From the NCBI RefSeq assembly GCF_000013565.1, contig NC_007802.1, forward strand, positions 1,984,001 to 2,048,000: a stretch of 64,000 bases of DNA. Direction: 5' to 3'. Each line of letters opens with the position of its first letter. Within the stretch, counting starts at the first letter, position 1. A program made the position numbers and the translations under genes. The stretch comes from Jannaschia sp. CCS1 (lineage in GTDB: Bacteria; Pseudomonadota; Alphaproteobacteria; Rhodobacterales; Rhodobacteraceae). Below, piece after piece: positions 49,471-58,508 of the stretch. The notes under the pieces were generated by a model. That model did no database searches. It was not told where the DNA came from and saw only the letters and a list, made by a program, of their open reading frames with translations.

Positions 49471-49978
49471 TTTAACAGTTGGCGTATGGAGCTTGGTTGC
49501 GGCAACCTTGGCTCTCTAATGGAACGGGATATGGTTTTGCCATGAGCGCAATCGAATGTTAAGTGGCCAAGGGTCGTATTGTGGTTTTGTACAGGCACAT
49601 TCGCGACTATAGTGGCCTTCTTTAACGTTAAGGGCGCCCCGCAAGCAGAGTTTATGGTTCGTTGAGCCATTGCTCGGCCAGACGGAACATGAGCGTGGAT
49701 GCGGAGCGCCTGACTGACTTAATTGACGGCGGCACCCACCGCGTTTTATCGTAGAGCAGCGCTGCCGCAGGCGCCTTGGGTATCAGATATTTCAAGCTGC
49801 TAGGCGGTCGCTGGACGGGTCAGTTGGGCCGAGCATCGCTCAAGAGCGTAAGTTCGCTTGCCGACACCGCGTCTCCAGTATACCTAACTGAGGCTGCCCA
49901 CCCCGATCACGGATGACGAACAACGCTAGTGCCCGCTTGGCTCCGGTTATGTCGACGGCAATTGCCAAGGATTAGACA
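49471..49978. other. Non-coding stretch
   Basis: About 510 bases with no supported gene or structured element. The segment just before the glycosyltransferase must contain its promoter. Confidence 0.4.
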
Positions 49979-51435
49979 ATGACGCAGTACTTCTTCGACA
50001 TAAGCGGCGTCCTCAACTATCTGAGTTATGGTAGCCGCTTCACCGGCATTCAACGGGTTGTCGTGACACTGGCTGATGCCGCGTGCCAAAAAATACCTGC
50101 GGGCCAGGCGTTCATTTCCTATCTCGACCCTAGTAGAGGGCGTTATGTCGCTGTGCCCTACACCAGGTTGGCGGGCGGCCGCCTCACAGACCCGGATCGA
50201 TTGCGGGCGTCGTTTGGTATGCGGCCGCCTCTGAGTGATCGACAAAAACCGTCTCTGAGAAAGTATGACGGCAAGTCTATGCGGGCGCTGTATCACGCCG
50301 TTCGCTTCGATTTGTATGCAAAGCTTGGCCGTGGCAAATATCAACGGGACAAGCAGACGTCGTCCCGTTCACTATCCTCGTCGGCGCTGTTTAATGGTGG
50401 CTGTCCGGACGTACGACCGTTTGAAGAACTGGCGACCGCAAGAGATCACCTGGTTTTGATGGATTCTGTCTGGGGCAATGAGAAAGCTCTCGCCGCTTTT
50501 CAGGCCGCAAAGGACAGCGGTATTGTCGTGCACACTATGCTGCATGACCTCATTCGGTCGTGGCTCCAGAGGTCGTCAAGGATGACATGATCGCAATCTT
50601 TGAGCCATGGCTGAAGGCGTCGCACAGATACACTTCGGCCTATCTGGCGAATTCCCAGTCTACCGGGGATGACCTCTCTGCATTCTTGAGTAAGTATGAA
50701 ATTGACCGGTCGGTGGGCGTTATCTCACTCGCTCAAGCACCGCTGTTCCGTGATGACGAAGACGAGGCCGCAACACGCAAAGCCGATGGAGCGCCACAGT
50801 CGGTCGAACGTGTGTCCATGCCAACCCCACAACGCATTCGCGTGCTCCAGACGCACCCCTACGTTCTTTGCGTCGGCACGTTAGAAGCCCGTAAAAACAT
50901 CTGGAAAATCGCACAAAGTTGGCAACGGCTTGCCAACATCGATGGTCTTTCGCTGCCCAGGCTTGTGTTTGCGGGTCAACCTGGATGGATGATACGTGAT
51001 TTCGAGCGCATGATGGACGCAACCGGATATCTTTCAGGATGGATTGAAACAGTCGAGAGGGCGAGCGATGCTGAGCTTGATGCCCTTTATAAAAACTGTC
51101 TCTTCACGATCAAAGCGAGCTATTACGAGGGTTGGGGTCTGCCAATTGGTGAAAGCCTTGCCTATGGCAAGACCGCCGTTGTCTCGCAGACCAGCTCGAT
51201 GCCGGAAGTCGGTGGTAATATGGTGGAATACTGCGATCCGAATTCGATCGATAGTATCGTGGCTGCCTGTCGAAAACTGATTGATGATCCGGGTCATCGC
51301 AAAACGCTCGAGGCACGGATTTCGGCGGCTTCGCTTCGTCAATGGGGGTCGGTCGCAGATGATCTTCTGGCCGCCCTTGATGCGCATGTCGCAGAGACCC
51401 CAAGAAGTGACATGCAGACGCCCGTGTTGTCGTGA
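49979..51435 (+). pseudogene. Glycosyltransferase family 4, split by a one-base deletion
   Basis: The product should be a GT4 glycosyltransferase of about 480 residues acting on cell-surface polysaccharide. Codons from 49979 run to VVHTMLHDLI and then go out of frame to a stop at 50590. Reading one base over from about 50556 gives VVAPEVVKDDMIAIFE and continues intact to 51435. The site reads CATTCGGTCG; one extra C after 50555 would give LIPVVAPEVV without a break. The C-terminal half has the GT4 donor site YVLCVGTLEARKN and the E-x7-E motif EGWGLPIGES. It could be a true pseudogene, a phase-variable site, or a sequencing error. Confidence 0.82.
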
Positions 51436-51953
51436 GATCCAGTATGATGTAGGTGCGCGGGCCGATCACCACAAAAGCGCGATCTGGCTCCACCCTTTTC
51501 AGACTTGGTCTCATGGATGCAGTGTGACGCAACAGAGGCGCGGACCGCACCGGTTCCCTTTTTGAACGAACAGAACACCGCATTAGGTCCGCCTGGCCCA
51601 ATCGTCGCGATACCGATGAAGAGGGGGACGCCGTCGACTAAAACGAGGCGCTGTGAAATCTCCTGGCCAAGTCGCCGAGCGTCCTCGCGATAACCGTCGC
51701 ACATCGGGGCGTTAAAGCCGCGATGCTGGCCGCTTGATATGCTTGGCGTGTTGATCACACGGGCTGTTGCCTGGCCAAAAAGCTACGGCTCTGCTGCTTC
51801 TCATGATGATCAGATAAGATCGCGGCCAACAACGGCTCCAATGCCGTCTCCTATGTTTCGTTGAAAGCGGGCCGGAATCGTCAGACGTCCACGTCCCCGA
51901 GCGACCCAATCCGTAAAATCTGTGATCGACGCGTGGGTCCACCGCGACATGAC
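51436..51953. other. Non-coding stretch with a possible minus-strand remnant
   Basis: About 520 bases. On the minus strand, 51490-51780 has protein-like reading (GFNAPMCDGYREDARRLG, then LVLVDGVPLFIGIATIG), but no start or full domain; it may be the tail of a lost gene. No other feature is seen. Confidence 0.35.
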
Positions 51954-52406
51954 TCAAGCGGCCCGGTGTGAGATCTCTTTCTGAAGGGTCAGCGCGTGAA
52001 GTGTCTCGAACATTTGCTGGCCACTCAAGCACGAGATATCAAATTCAGTTTCTGTTCCGATCCCACCAAACAGCTCGCTACAGAAGCGGTCAGCCCCCAC
52101 AAAACCCATAGACCACCTTGGAAAGAAGCGTTCCTCCGTGCGGGCGCTGTCTAGCACGGTGACGTTGCGGTGCCTCTCATCCATCTGGATGCGCTCAAAG
52201 GTGTCTTCCACCTCCGTGATCGGGCCTTCCAGGATCTGACCAAACACACCTGCGTTGAAAATGAGGGCACCGGTCACATTGGCGCGGCTATTGTTGAACT
52301 GAGATTTTTTCAGGATCTCGTTCACATGCTGATCTATCTCGTCATGATCGATGTCGGTATTCTGAAAGCTAAAATACACAACGCGAAGAAGGTCCCCGTC
52401 TGTCAT
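51954..52406 (-). CDS. BLUF-domain blue-light photoreceptor
   Basis: A 150-residue protein that is mostly a BLUF domain, which binds FAD and signals blue light. The key residues are present: Tyr11 in RVVYFSF, Asn39 in NNSRANVTGAL, Gln57 in VFGQILEGP, and the terminal WSMGF. Past the domain is a short helical tail ending QKEISHRAA. ATG at 52406 overlaps the stop of the GGDEF-EAL gene (ATGA), and GGAG lies about seven bases upstream. So light sensing is encoded in trans but coupled to cyclic-di-GMP turnover, unlike BLUF-EAL fusions such as BlrP1. Confidence 0.93.
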   Translation of the reverse strand: MTDGDLLRVVYFSFQNTDIDHDEIDQHVNEILKKSQFNNSRANVTGALIFNAGVFGQILEGPITEVEDTFERIQMDERHRNVTVLDSARTEERFFPRWSMGFVGADRFCSELFGGIGTETEFDISCLSGQQMFETLHALTLQKEISHRAA

Positions 52407-54223
52407 GTCGTGTCTCCTTGTATTGCGGGCAAAGGTTTTCTCCCGCCAATCTCGTTCGGTAAAGACGTGAGAAAAGATGTAATGTCGTCGAGCGGGATCG
52501 GACGACCAACCAGATAGCCTTGAATAGATGCGCAACCCTTTGATCGGATGCGTTCCATTTGCTCGTGCGTTTCTACACCTTCGGCCAGTACCGTCATGCC
52601 TAGAGCTGAGCCAAGATGTGCAACGGCCTCCACAATCTGATGGGAACTCTCGTCCGCAAAGGGTTCGCGCACAAAGGATTGGTCGATTTTCACCTTGTCG
52701 AATGGGTACTTGCGCAGGTAATTCAAAGACGAGTAGCCGATGCCAAAGTCATCTAGAGATATCTTGATGCCAAGCCCTTGGAGTTCATTCATACGCGCCA
52801 AAACAGCTTCTTCGTTTGAGAGGAGCGTTGCTTCGGTGATCTCCAGTTCCAATCGATGCGGCTGAAGTTTCGATTTCTGTAGAGCCGTCTGAACGGACAC
52901 CATAAAGCCCTCATCTTCAAATTGTACGGGCGAAATATTGACGGCGACCGCGATGTCCTCTGGCCATCCGGCGGCAGCCTGACATGCCTCGGCCAGCACC
53001 CAGGTCCCAATTTCCACAATTAGGCCAGTTTCTTCCGCAATTTCAATAAATTCAATCGGCGCGATCACTCCGCGAAGCGGGTGGTTCCACCGGACAAGGG
53101 CCTCAAAGCCAGTGATGTCTTGGTCTTGAAAGTTCATCTGCGGTTGGAAAACAACACCAAATTGGCCCAATAAGACGGCCTTACGAAGATCGATCTCTGT
53201 GTCGCGCCGCTGTTGCAACTCGATCAACATCGCATCTTTGAACCAGTGAAAGCGATTGCGGCCAAGACGCTTGCTTTCATACAAGGCGACGTCTGCCCGT
53301 TGCAGCAACTTCTCGGATTCCCGCTCGTTCGGTAGCCGGACGGCCATTCCGATGCTTACGCCTATTGTGACTTGATGGCCTTCAATTAGAAATGGCCTGC
53401 CGATCACCTTGATAATGCGTGCCGCTACGTCTTCGGCCGCGGACTGATCCCAATTAATCAGCAAAATCGCGAACTCATCCCCGCCGATCCGCACAACTAT
53501 GTCGCCTTCCCGCACGGATTTTCGGAGCCGGTCCGCAACTTTGCAAAGCAGTTTGTCTCCAATGGCATGACCGAGCGTATCATTGACCTGCTTGAAGTGA
53601 TCGAGGTCGAGAAAGAGCGCGATCGCGCCACTATCTTCTTGGGCGATAGCCTCAAAACAAGCCTTGAGATACTTTCGGTTCCCTAAACCTGTCAGTTCAT
53701 CTGGTTCAAACATGGGCGCAGATTGCGACAGCTCGGTCGCAGAGCCGGTCAGGATACCGATGCTGCCGCCCGCAGGGTTTGAGGACCAGGCGACATCTGG
53801 TTGTGTCTTTGATACGGCCAATCCGGTCGCCAGAGCAGTCTTGCGTGTTTCAGATATGTCATAAGGTTCCAACGCTGCGTCGAAGACAGCTTGATAGGGC
53901 TGCCCAATGACAGTTCCGGGATCAAGCGATTGCTGGCCAAATGCTGCAAGAAACTCTCTGCTCACGAAGGAGATGTCACCCGAGTCTGACAGGCACACGA
54001 TCCCGACTTGGGCTGTGAGCAATCCGCGGAGAACATGCGCCGGATCACCGACCATCGGGACGTCGATGGACACCGGACCAGTCGACTGATTTTTCTTGGA
54101 ATGATGTCCCAACGCGTCTTTCCTCCCTGTGATGGGTGTTTTGTTACAGCGCGAGATATGAATGTTTGGTTGAAACGTGCTCTGGCTCAGGTCCGATGCG
54201 TCTAAAATGATAAAAGCTTTCAC
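52403..54223 (-). CDS. Dual GGDEF-EAL cyclic-di-GMP protein with PAS-like N-terminus
   Basis: A 606-residue cytosolic protein. A PAS-like sensor covers about residues 60-160. The GGDEF domain (about 175-335) has an intact GGDEF motif at 247-251 and an inhibitory-site RxxD at 238-241 (REGD). The EAL domain (345-600) has EAL at 374-376, the Asn of VNISPVQF, ITEATLL, DDFGIGYSSL and AEGVET, all expected for an active phosphodiesterase. So both cyclase and esterase sites look functional. The start is uncertain: GTG at 54223 or, more conservatively, ATG near 54055 (MVGDPAHVL). The coupled BLUF gene downstream suggests light-dependent switching. Confidence 0.93.
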   Translation of the reverse strand: MKAFIILDASDLSQSTFQPNIHISRCNKTPITGRKDALGHHSKKNQSTGPVSIDVPMVGDPAHVLRGLLTAQVGIVCLSDSGDISFVSREFLAAFGQQSLDPGTVIGQPYQAVFDAALEPYDISETRKTALATGLAVSKTQPDVAWSSNPAGGSIGILTGSATELSQSAPMFEPDELTGLGNRKYLKACFEAIAQEDSGAIALFLDLDHFKQVNDTLGHAIGDKLLCKVADRLRKSVREGDIVVRIGGDEFAILLINWDQSAAEDVAARIIKVIGRPFLIEGHQVTIGVSIGMAVRLPNERESEKLLQRADVALYESKRLGRNRFHWFKDAMLIELQQRRDTEIDLRKAVLLGQFGVVFQPQMNFQDQDITGFEALVRWNHPLRGVIAPIEFIEIAEETGLIVEIGTWVLAEACQAAAGWPEDIAVAVNISPVQFEDEGFMVSVQTALQKSKLQPHRLELEITEATLLSNEEAVLARMNELQGLGIKISLDDFGIGYSSLNYLRKYPFDKVKIDQSFVREPFADESSHQIVEAVAHLGSALGMTVLAEGVETHEQMERIRSKGCASIQGYLVGRPIPLDDITSFLTSLPNEIGGRKPLPAIQGDTT

Positions 54224-54313
54224 GCGGTGCGAAGCAAGTGAACCTGTCGCGCCGAATGACCTGGCGTCCGGCGTGACGGATCCTGCGCGACATGGAAGCG
54301 GCGGTTTCGGCGA

Positions 54314-55042
54314 TTACGGGGTGGAGTCCGGAGTAGATGGCTCCGCAATGTCGTGCGGCGGCCTCGCAGACAACCGCAGGAGCAAGATGTCAGCCCAAAG
54401 CCAAAGCAGATAGCACAGCACCATAAGCAGGGGCATGGCCAAGCCGGCCAGAGCACCATCCGTGGCAGTCACAATGATCGTGACGACAAGCGCGGCGAGT
54501 GACGGTCCTCGGCTCGCAACAACGACAAGCCGAAGAAGCTTGGTAATTTGTGCCCCGCGCCGCGACGCATCAGGTCTTTCGGGCAAGATTGCAGTTCCGA
54601 ATTTGCCGATGATCAGCATCACGCCGCCAGTCAATCCCAACCATGGGTCCCCGACCTGAACAAGCGCGACCGTCAAAACCACTGCCGCAAGACCAGACAG
54701 AGCGTCGCCGACACGCACCATGCGGAGGGCGGCGTTTCCGTGATGTGACCATGCGCGATGATAGACCTCGCCTGACGCTAGAAAGATCAAGACGGCCAGT
54801 GTCAGTGAAGTCGCTGCGGGGCTCCCAAACAGGTACTGAAAGACGACCTCGTTCAATGAGCTGTGTCGCTCCACGGCAATCGACTGGATCACCATACCGC
54901 CGATCAGAGCGACGACGTTCCCAATGTTGTAGAGGCCTCCGGGTCCCTTGGACCGAGCGGCGACGCCATCCCGCATCCTTGCGAAGACGGTACCGGTTTC
55001 GACGGGATCTTGAACGTTTTGCGTGGACAAAAGAGCCTCCAT
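54314..55042 (-). CDS. Multi-helix membrane protein, unknown function
   Basis: A 242-residue protein with about six membrane helices after a soluble N-terminus of 35 residues. Visible segments include LYNIGNVVALIGGMVIQSIA, ATSLTLAVLIFLASGEVYHR and AGLAMPLLMVLCYLLWLWAD. No family motif is recognised. ATG at 55042 is preferred over a TTG one codon upstream. It is divergent from the LuxR gene and precedes the GGDEF-EAL gene on the same strand by 90 bases, so it may share that operon. Confidence 0.62.
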   Translation of the reverse strand: MEALLSTQNVQDPVETGTVFARMRDGVAARSKGPGGLYNIGNVVALIGGMVIQSIAVERHSSLNEVVFQYLFGSPAATSLTLAVLIFLASGEVYHRAWSHHGNAALRMVRVGDALSGLAAVVLTVALVQVGDPWLGLTGGVMLIIGKFGTAILPERPDASRRGAQITKLLRLVVVASRGPSLAALVVTIIVTATDGALAGLAMPLLMVLCYLLWLWADILLLRLSARPPHDIAEPSTPDSTP

Positions 55043-55238
55043 CAAAGGGGATCACATTTTGAAAGTATTTTTTACAAACAACACTTTAAGTGGGGTTTGA
55101 TGTCGGACGTTGATGCAATGTTAGCGAATACTGCTCAGCGTGTAACGCCCGGGAAACGTTCGGTTTTCCGAATCCCAAATCAGTTTTTTGACAATAGTCG
55201 CAAAGAACGTGCGACGCTTTATGCGACCGGGAGGGGAT

Positions 55239-55976
55239 ATGACGTTAGACGAGATCGCGGCGATCGCTCAGAGAAGTAGGACCATGCGCGATGCAATGGT
55301 GCGGATCGCTTCAGAATTTGGCGATGGCCGGATCAAACTTCTCTTCTACGGCTTCTTTGTCCACCTCCATGGACGGGATCGCAGCGACACGCTCGTTTGC
55401 CATACGGCCCCGGACAAGCAGGAAATCGTCGACGCCTTTCTGTCTGCAGGCGGCGCCAATACCGATATTGTGGCGTCAAAGCTGGAGCATATCGTTGAGC
55501 CTTATGCTATCGACATCGTCGCGGAAGCGGACCGCATGCGGCAGACGCGCGACTTTAGGTTGGCCTATATCGACAAGATGCTCAGCTACGATGTGAAGAC
55601 CGCCTGGATATGTCCCATCAATGATCCCTGGGTTGGGGGATATGGCGTCTTGAATCAGTTCTATACTGACCGGTTCGCCGAGCCTGCTATCGCGGTAAGT
55701 CAGCTGAGGGCCTTTGCCCACAAATTCCACGAAGAGGCGAGGCGGCATCGACTTTTGAGCCATGAAATAGGGCTACGTGCATCCCAGATCGAAATTCTGG
55801 CACAGGTTGCCATGGGCAAATCGGCGGATGATCTTGCGGACAAATACAAGGTGACTGCGCGGGCAATCGAAAAGAGGCTTGAACACATTCGCCGAAGACT
55901 TCGGGCTCGGAATACACTTGAGGCGATCTACAAGGCAACAATCTATGGCGTGCTGCCAAGTGGGGGGCACAACTGA
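55239..55976 (+). CDS. LuxR family regulator (LuxR solo)
   Basis: A 245-residue quorum-sensing-type regulator. Residues 1-165 form an autoinducer-binding-like domain. Residues 180-240 are a GerE-type HTH with GLRASQIEILAQVAMGKSAD and ARAIEKRLEHIRRRLRARN. GGAGGG lies 4-9 bases before ATG 55239, so the longer in-frame start at 55188 is rejected. No luxI synthase is near, so it would respond to an external or distant acyl-homoserine lactone or other ligand. It is divergent from the membrane protein gene. Confidence 0.88.
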   Translation: MTLDEIAAIAQRSRTMRDAMVRIASEFGDGRIKLLFYGFFVHLHGRDRSDTLVCHTAPDKQEIVDAFLSAGGANTDIVASKLEHIVEPYAIDIVAEADRMRQTRDFRLAYIDKMLSYDVKTAWICPINDPWVGGYGVLNQFYTDRFAEPAIAVSQLRAFAHKFHEEARRHRLLSHEIGLRASQIEILAQVAMGKSADDLADKYKVTARAIEKRLEHIRRRLRARNTLEAIYKATIYGVLPSGGHN

Positions 55977-56180
55977 AATTGATTGATCGTGCCGGGCGTG
56001 GGCTCCATTCGCCAAATCAGTCGGCGGCGCATTAGTCGTTTCACGTCATCGTTGTCGGCCGATTTGGGCGTGCTCCAATAGCAGAGATTGATCACGTGAC
56101 GAACGCCGCCCAAAGCCGTGAATGGTACGCGAGAGCAGCCACGGGACAAGTCTCCCCGATCACGTCTTAACTCAGGCTCT

Positions 56181-56198
56181 TGACTGATCGATCAGTCA
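56181..56198. promoter_or_regulatory. Perfect palindromic TetR operator
   Basis: TGACTGATCGATCAGTCA is an 18-base perfect palindrome lying 17 bases before the ATG of the TetR gene. Size, symmetry and place are those of a TetR-family autoregulatory operator, which would cover the promoter. Confidence 0.8.
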
Positions 56199-56214
56199 GT
56201 GACCATAATTCTTA

Positions 56215-56865
56215 ATGACGTCACACCCAGCAGCTACTTCGCGCCTTAATGCGCGGGACGGAATTCTGGATGCAGCGGAGCGTGCGTTCTCGGAGCGCGG
56301 GTTTGCCGGGGCGAGTATGAAGTCCATTGCGCAGCAGGCCTCTGTAGCGCAGGGGCTGATCCATTATCATTTCACCTCCAAAGACGATCTCTACGTCGCT
56401 GTGATTGAGCGGCGCGCGGTCTGGATCACGGAGGCCCGCGAAGAGCTGCTAGGCGCGGTCGACCTGTCCCATCCCGACGCGGTCACCGCCATTTTTGAAG
56501 CGTTTTTCCGCCCTCCGTTGGGACCGGAAGGCGGTGGCCGGGTGTTTGCGCGCATCTTCGCGTTGCTCGCCGTGGGCGATGCCAGGGATCAGGAATTGGT
56601 CAAGCGGCTCTACGACCCATCAGCGCTGAAGTTCGTGGAGGCGTTGAGCCGCGCGGGGCAGGGGGCGTCGCGGGAGGATGCGTCCTGGGGCTACTCCATG
56701 GCGCTTGGATTGCTTGTCGGCTCCGTGGGCCGCAATGGCAGGGCGGAGCGGTTGGCGGGATCACCCCAACCGCCCTCGGAGGATGCAGAGGATCTGATCA
56801 CACGGCTGAGCGTCCACGCCACTGGCGGGTTCCGCGCGCTGTGCGCCATGACGGACGACGAATAA
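56215..56865 (+). CDS. TetR family regulator (probable repressor of the TRAP operon)
   Basis: A 216-residue TetR protein. The HTH region reads ILDAAERAFSERGFAGASMK, then SIAQQASVAQGLIHYHFTSK, with the rest a helical ligand-binding domain ending near TGGFRALCAMTDDE. An 18-base perfect palindrome lies between its start and upstream sequence. The TRAP transporter, cyclase, FAH and OsmC genes follow on the same strand, so it likely represses both itself and those genes until the transported substrate, or a catabolite of it, binds. Some TetR members with this neighbourhood regulate aromatic or pyrimidine-like catabolism; the ligand here is unknown. Confidence 0.9.
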   Translation: MTSHPAATSRLNARDGILDAAERAFSERGFAGASMKSIAQQASVAQGLIHYHFTSKDDLYVAVIERRAVWITEAREELLGAVDLSHPDAVTAIFEAFFRPPLGPEGGGRVFARIFALLAVGDARDQELVKRLYDPSALKFVEALSRAGQGASREDASWGYSMALGLLVGSVGRNGRAERLAGSPQPPSEDAEDLITRLSVHATGGFRALCAMTDDE

Positions 56866-56913
56866 AGTAACGGGCCCCGGGAGGGGGCGACTTTACCCAA
56901 GGGAGGAATGGGA

Positions 56914-57969
56914 ATGCGAGGATTTTACGGAGTGATGGCCGCCGCCATCGCGATCACGCCGATGCAGGCGGCAGCGGAGACCTATGACGTCACGGTCGTG
57001 GCGGGCCACCCGCCGGTATTTCGCTGGGTTCGGATGCTGGATGAGGCGTTTTATCCCGCCGTGAACGAAGCCTTGGCAGAGCATGGCCATGAGATGAACT
57101 TCACCGGCCAATATGGCGGGACGCTTGCGGGTGTTGGCGAAGAGCTGGAAGCGATTGAAGTGGGGCTTGCCGAACTGGGCACCTGCGAGTCGCTGTTCGA
57201 CCCGGCAAAACTGGGGCCCCAGAACGTCACCTATTACACGCCCTTCGTCAGCTCGGACGTGCGCCAGGTGGGCGAATTGATGGACCGCCTGCACTCCGAA
57301 GATCCGCGGATGCAGCAGGCATATCTGGACAACGGCAATACCTATCTTGGTGGGCCGATTGTGATTGATGATTACATCCTGATGACGAATTTCCCGGTGC
57401 AAAGCCTGGCAGACCTGGACGGGCGGCGCATCGCAGCCCCCGGGGCCGCCACCAACTGGCTGTCCGGCACGGGCGCGGTTGGCGTCTCGGGCAACCTGAC
57501 GACGTATTACAACGAGCTGCAGACGGGCGTATATGACGGCGTGATCGTCTTCGCCTCTGCCGCGTTGCCTAGCAACTTGGCTGAGGTCGCGCCCTACATT
57601 CTGCGCGCAGGCCTTGGCGCGCAATTCGCCGCTGGCATCTGCGCGAATACCGATTGGTATGAGGGGCTTCCCGTTGAAGTGCAGGAAGCGCTGGTGGCCG
57701 GCACAGAAGTCGCGCGGGACTGGTATCTGGGGGAGTTGGAGGCCGCCGTTGAAACCGCCTTCACCACGATGGAGGCCAACGGCGCGACGATCTTTGATGC
57801 CCCGCAGGAGATGCGCCAGGCCTGGGCCGATGGCATGGAGAACGCGGCCGCTGTCTGGGCTGCCGAATTGGATGGCCGGGGTGAGCCCGGGACCGAGATC
57901 CTGAGCCTCTACATGGATGCGATGCGCGACGCGGGCGCCACGCCCCTACGCGACTGGGACCGCGAATGA
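56914..57969 (+). CDS. TRAP transporter solute-binding protein (DctP type)
   Basis: A 351-residue periplasmic binding protein with signal peptide MRGFYGVMAAAIAITPMQ, cut near AAAE. The DctP-family signatures include LDGRRIAAPGAATNWLSG and a later TTYYNELQTGVYDGVI. Start at 56914 is preferred since GGGAGG is eight bases upstream; the ATG at 56908 lies on top of it. It captures a substrate, most often an organic acid, and delivers it to the DctQM permease encoded immediately downstream. Overlap of its stop with the DctQ start (ATGA) shows tight operon structure. Confidence 0.92.
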   Translation: MRGFYGVMAAAIAITPMQAAAETYDVTVVAGHPPVFRWVRMLDEAFYPAVNEALAEHGHEMNFTGQYGGTLAGVGEELEAIEVGLAELGTCESLFDPAKLGPQNVTYYTPFVSSDVRQVGELMDRLHSEDPRMQQAYLDNGNTYLGGPIVIDDYILMTNFPVQSLADLDGRRIAAPGAATNWLSGTGAVGVSGNLTTYYNELQTGVYDGVIVFASAALPSNLAEVAPYILRAGLGAQFAAGICANTDWYEGLPVEVQEALVAGTEVARDWYLGELEAAVETAFTTMEANGATIFDAPQEMRQAWADGMENAAAVWAAELDGRGEPGTEILSLYMDAMRDAGATPLRDWDRE

Positions 57970-58508
57970 GCGATGCTACAAGTGAAGCGGCGGGAGAGCC
58001 GCTGCCGCTTCGCCTGCTGGATCGGGTGTCGCTGGCGACGAATATTGTCGGCTCCACCCTGATCTTCGGCCTGATGCTTCTGATCGGCTTCGACGTTGCG
58101 GGGCGCAATCTGTTTGGCGCACCCATCTCGGGCGTGCCGGAGATCGTGTCGCTGTCCATTGTTGCCATCGTTTTTCTACAAGCGCCGCAAACCCTGCGCG
58201 CGGGCCGGATGCCGCGTTCTACCGCACTGCTTGATGCCTTGAGCAAGAAGGTTCCGCGTATGGTGACGGTGATGGAGGATCTTTGGGATCTGGTCGGTAT
58301 GGCGGTGCTTGGCACCATCGTCTGGGCCACCTGGCCGAGGCTGCTGCGCGAGTATGAGCGTGGGACGTTCGTGGGCGCGGTTGGTGATTTCACCGCCCCG
58401 ACTTGGCCGATGAAGGCAACAATTGTCGTCGGCGGCGCGCTTTTGGTGCTGCAATTCGCCGGACGGATCTGGCGACGCCACCTTGCGCGGCACGGAGCCC
58501 TCGCATGA
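57966..58508 (+). CDS. dctQ: TRAP transporter small permease (DctQ)
   Basis: A 180-residue inner-membrane subunit with four hydrophobic helices. VSLATNIVGSTLIFGLMLLI and RNLFGAPISGVPEIVSLSI are typical of DctQ proteins, as is the short cytosolic loop after the second helix. ATG overlaps the binding-protein stop, and its own stop overlaps the DctM start. It stabilises DctM in the sodium- or proton-coupled uptake of the substrate. Confidence 0.92.
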   Translation: MSDATSEAAGEPLPLRLLDRVSLATNIVGSTLIFGLMLLIGFDVAGRNLFGAPISGVPEIVSLSIVAIVFLQAPQTLRAGRMPRSTALLDALSKKVPRMVTVMEDLWDLVGMAVLGTIVWATWPRLLREYERGTFVGAVGDFTAPTWPMKATIVVGGALLVLQFAGRIWRRHLARHGALA

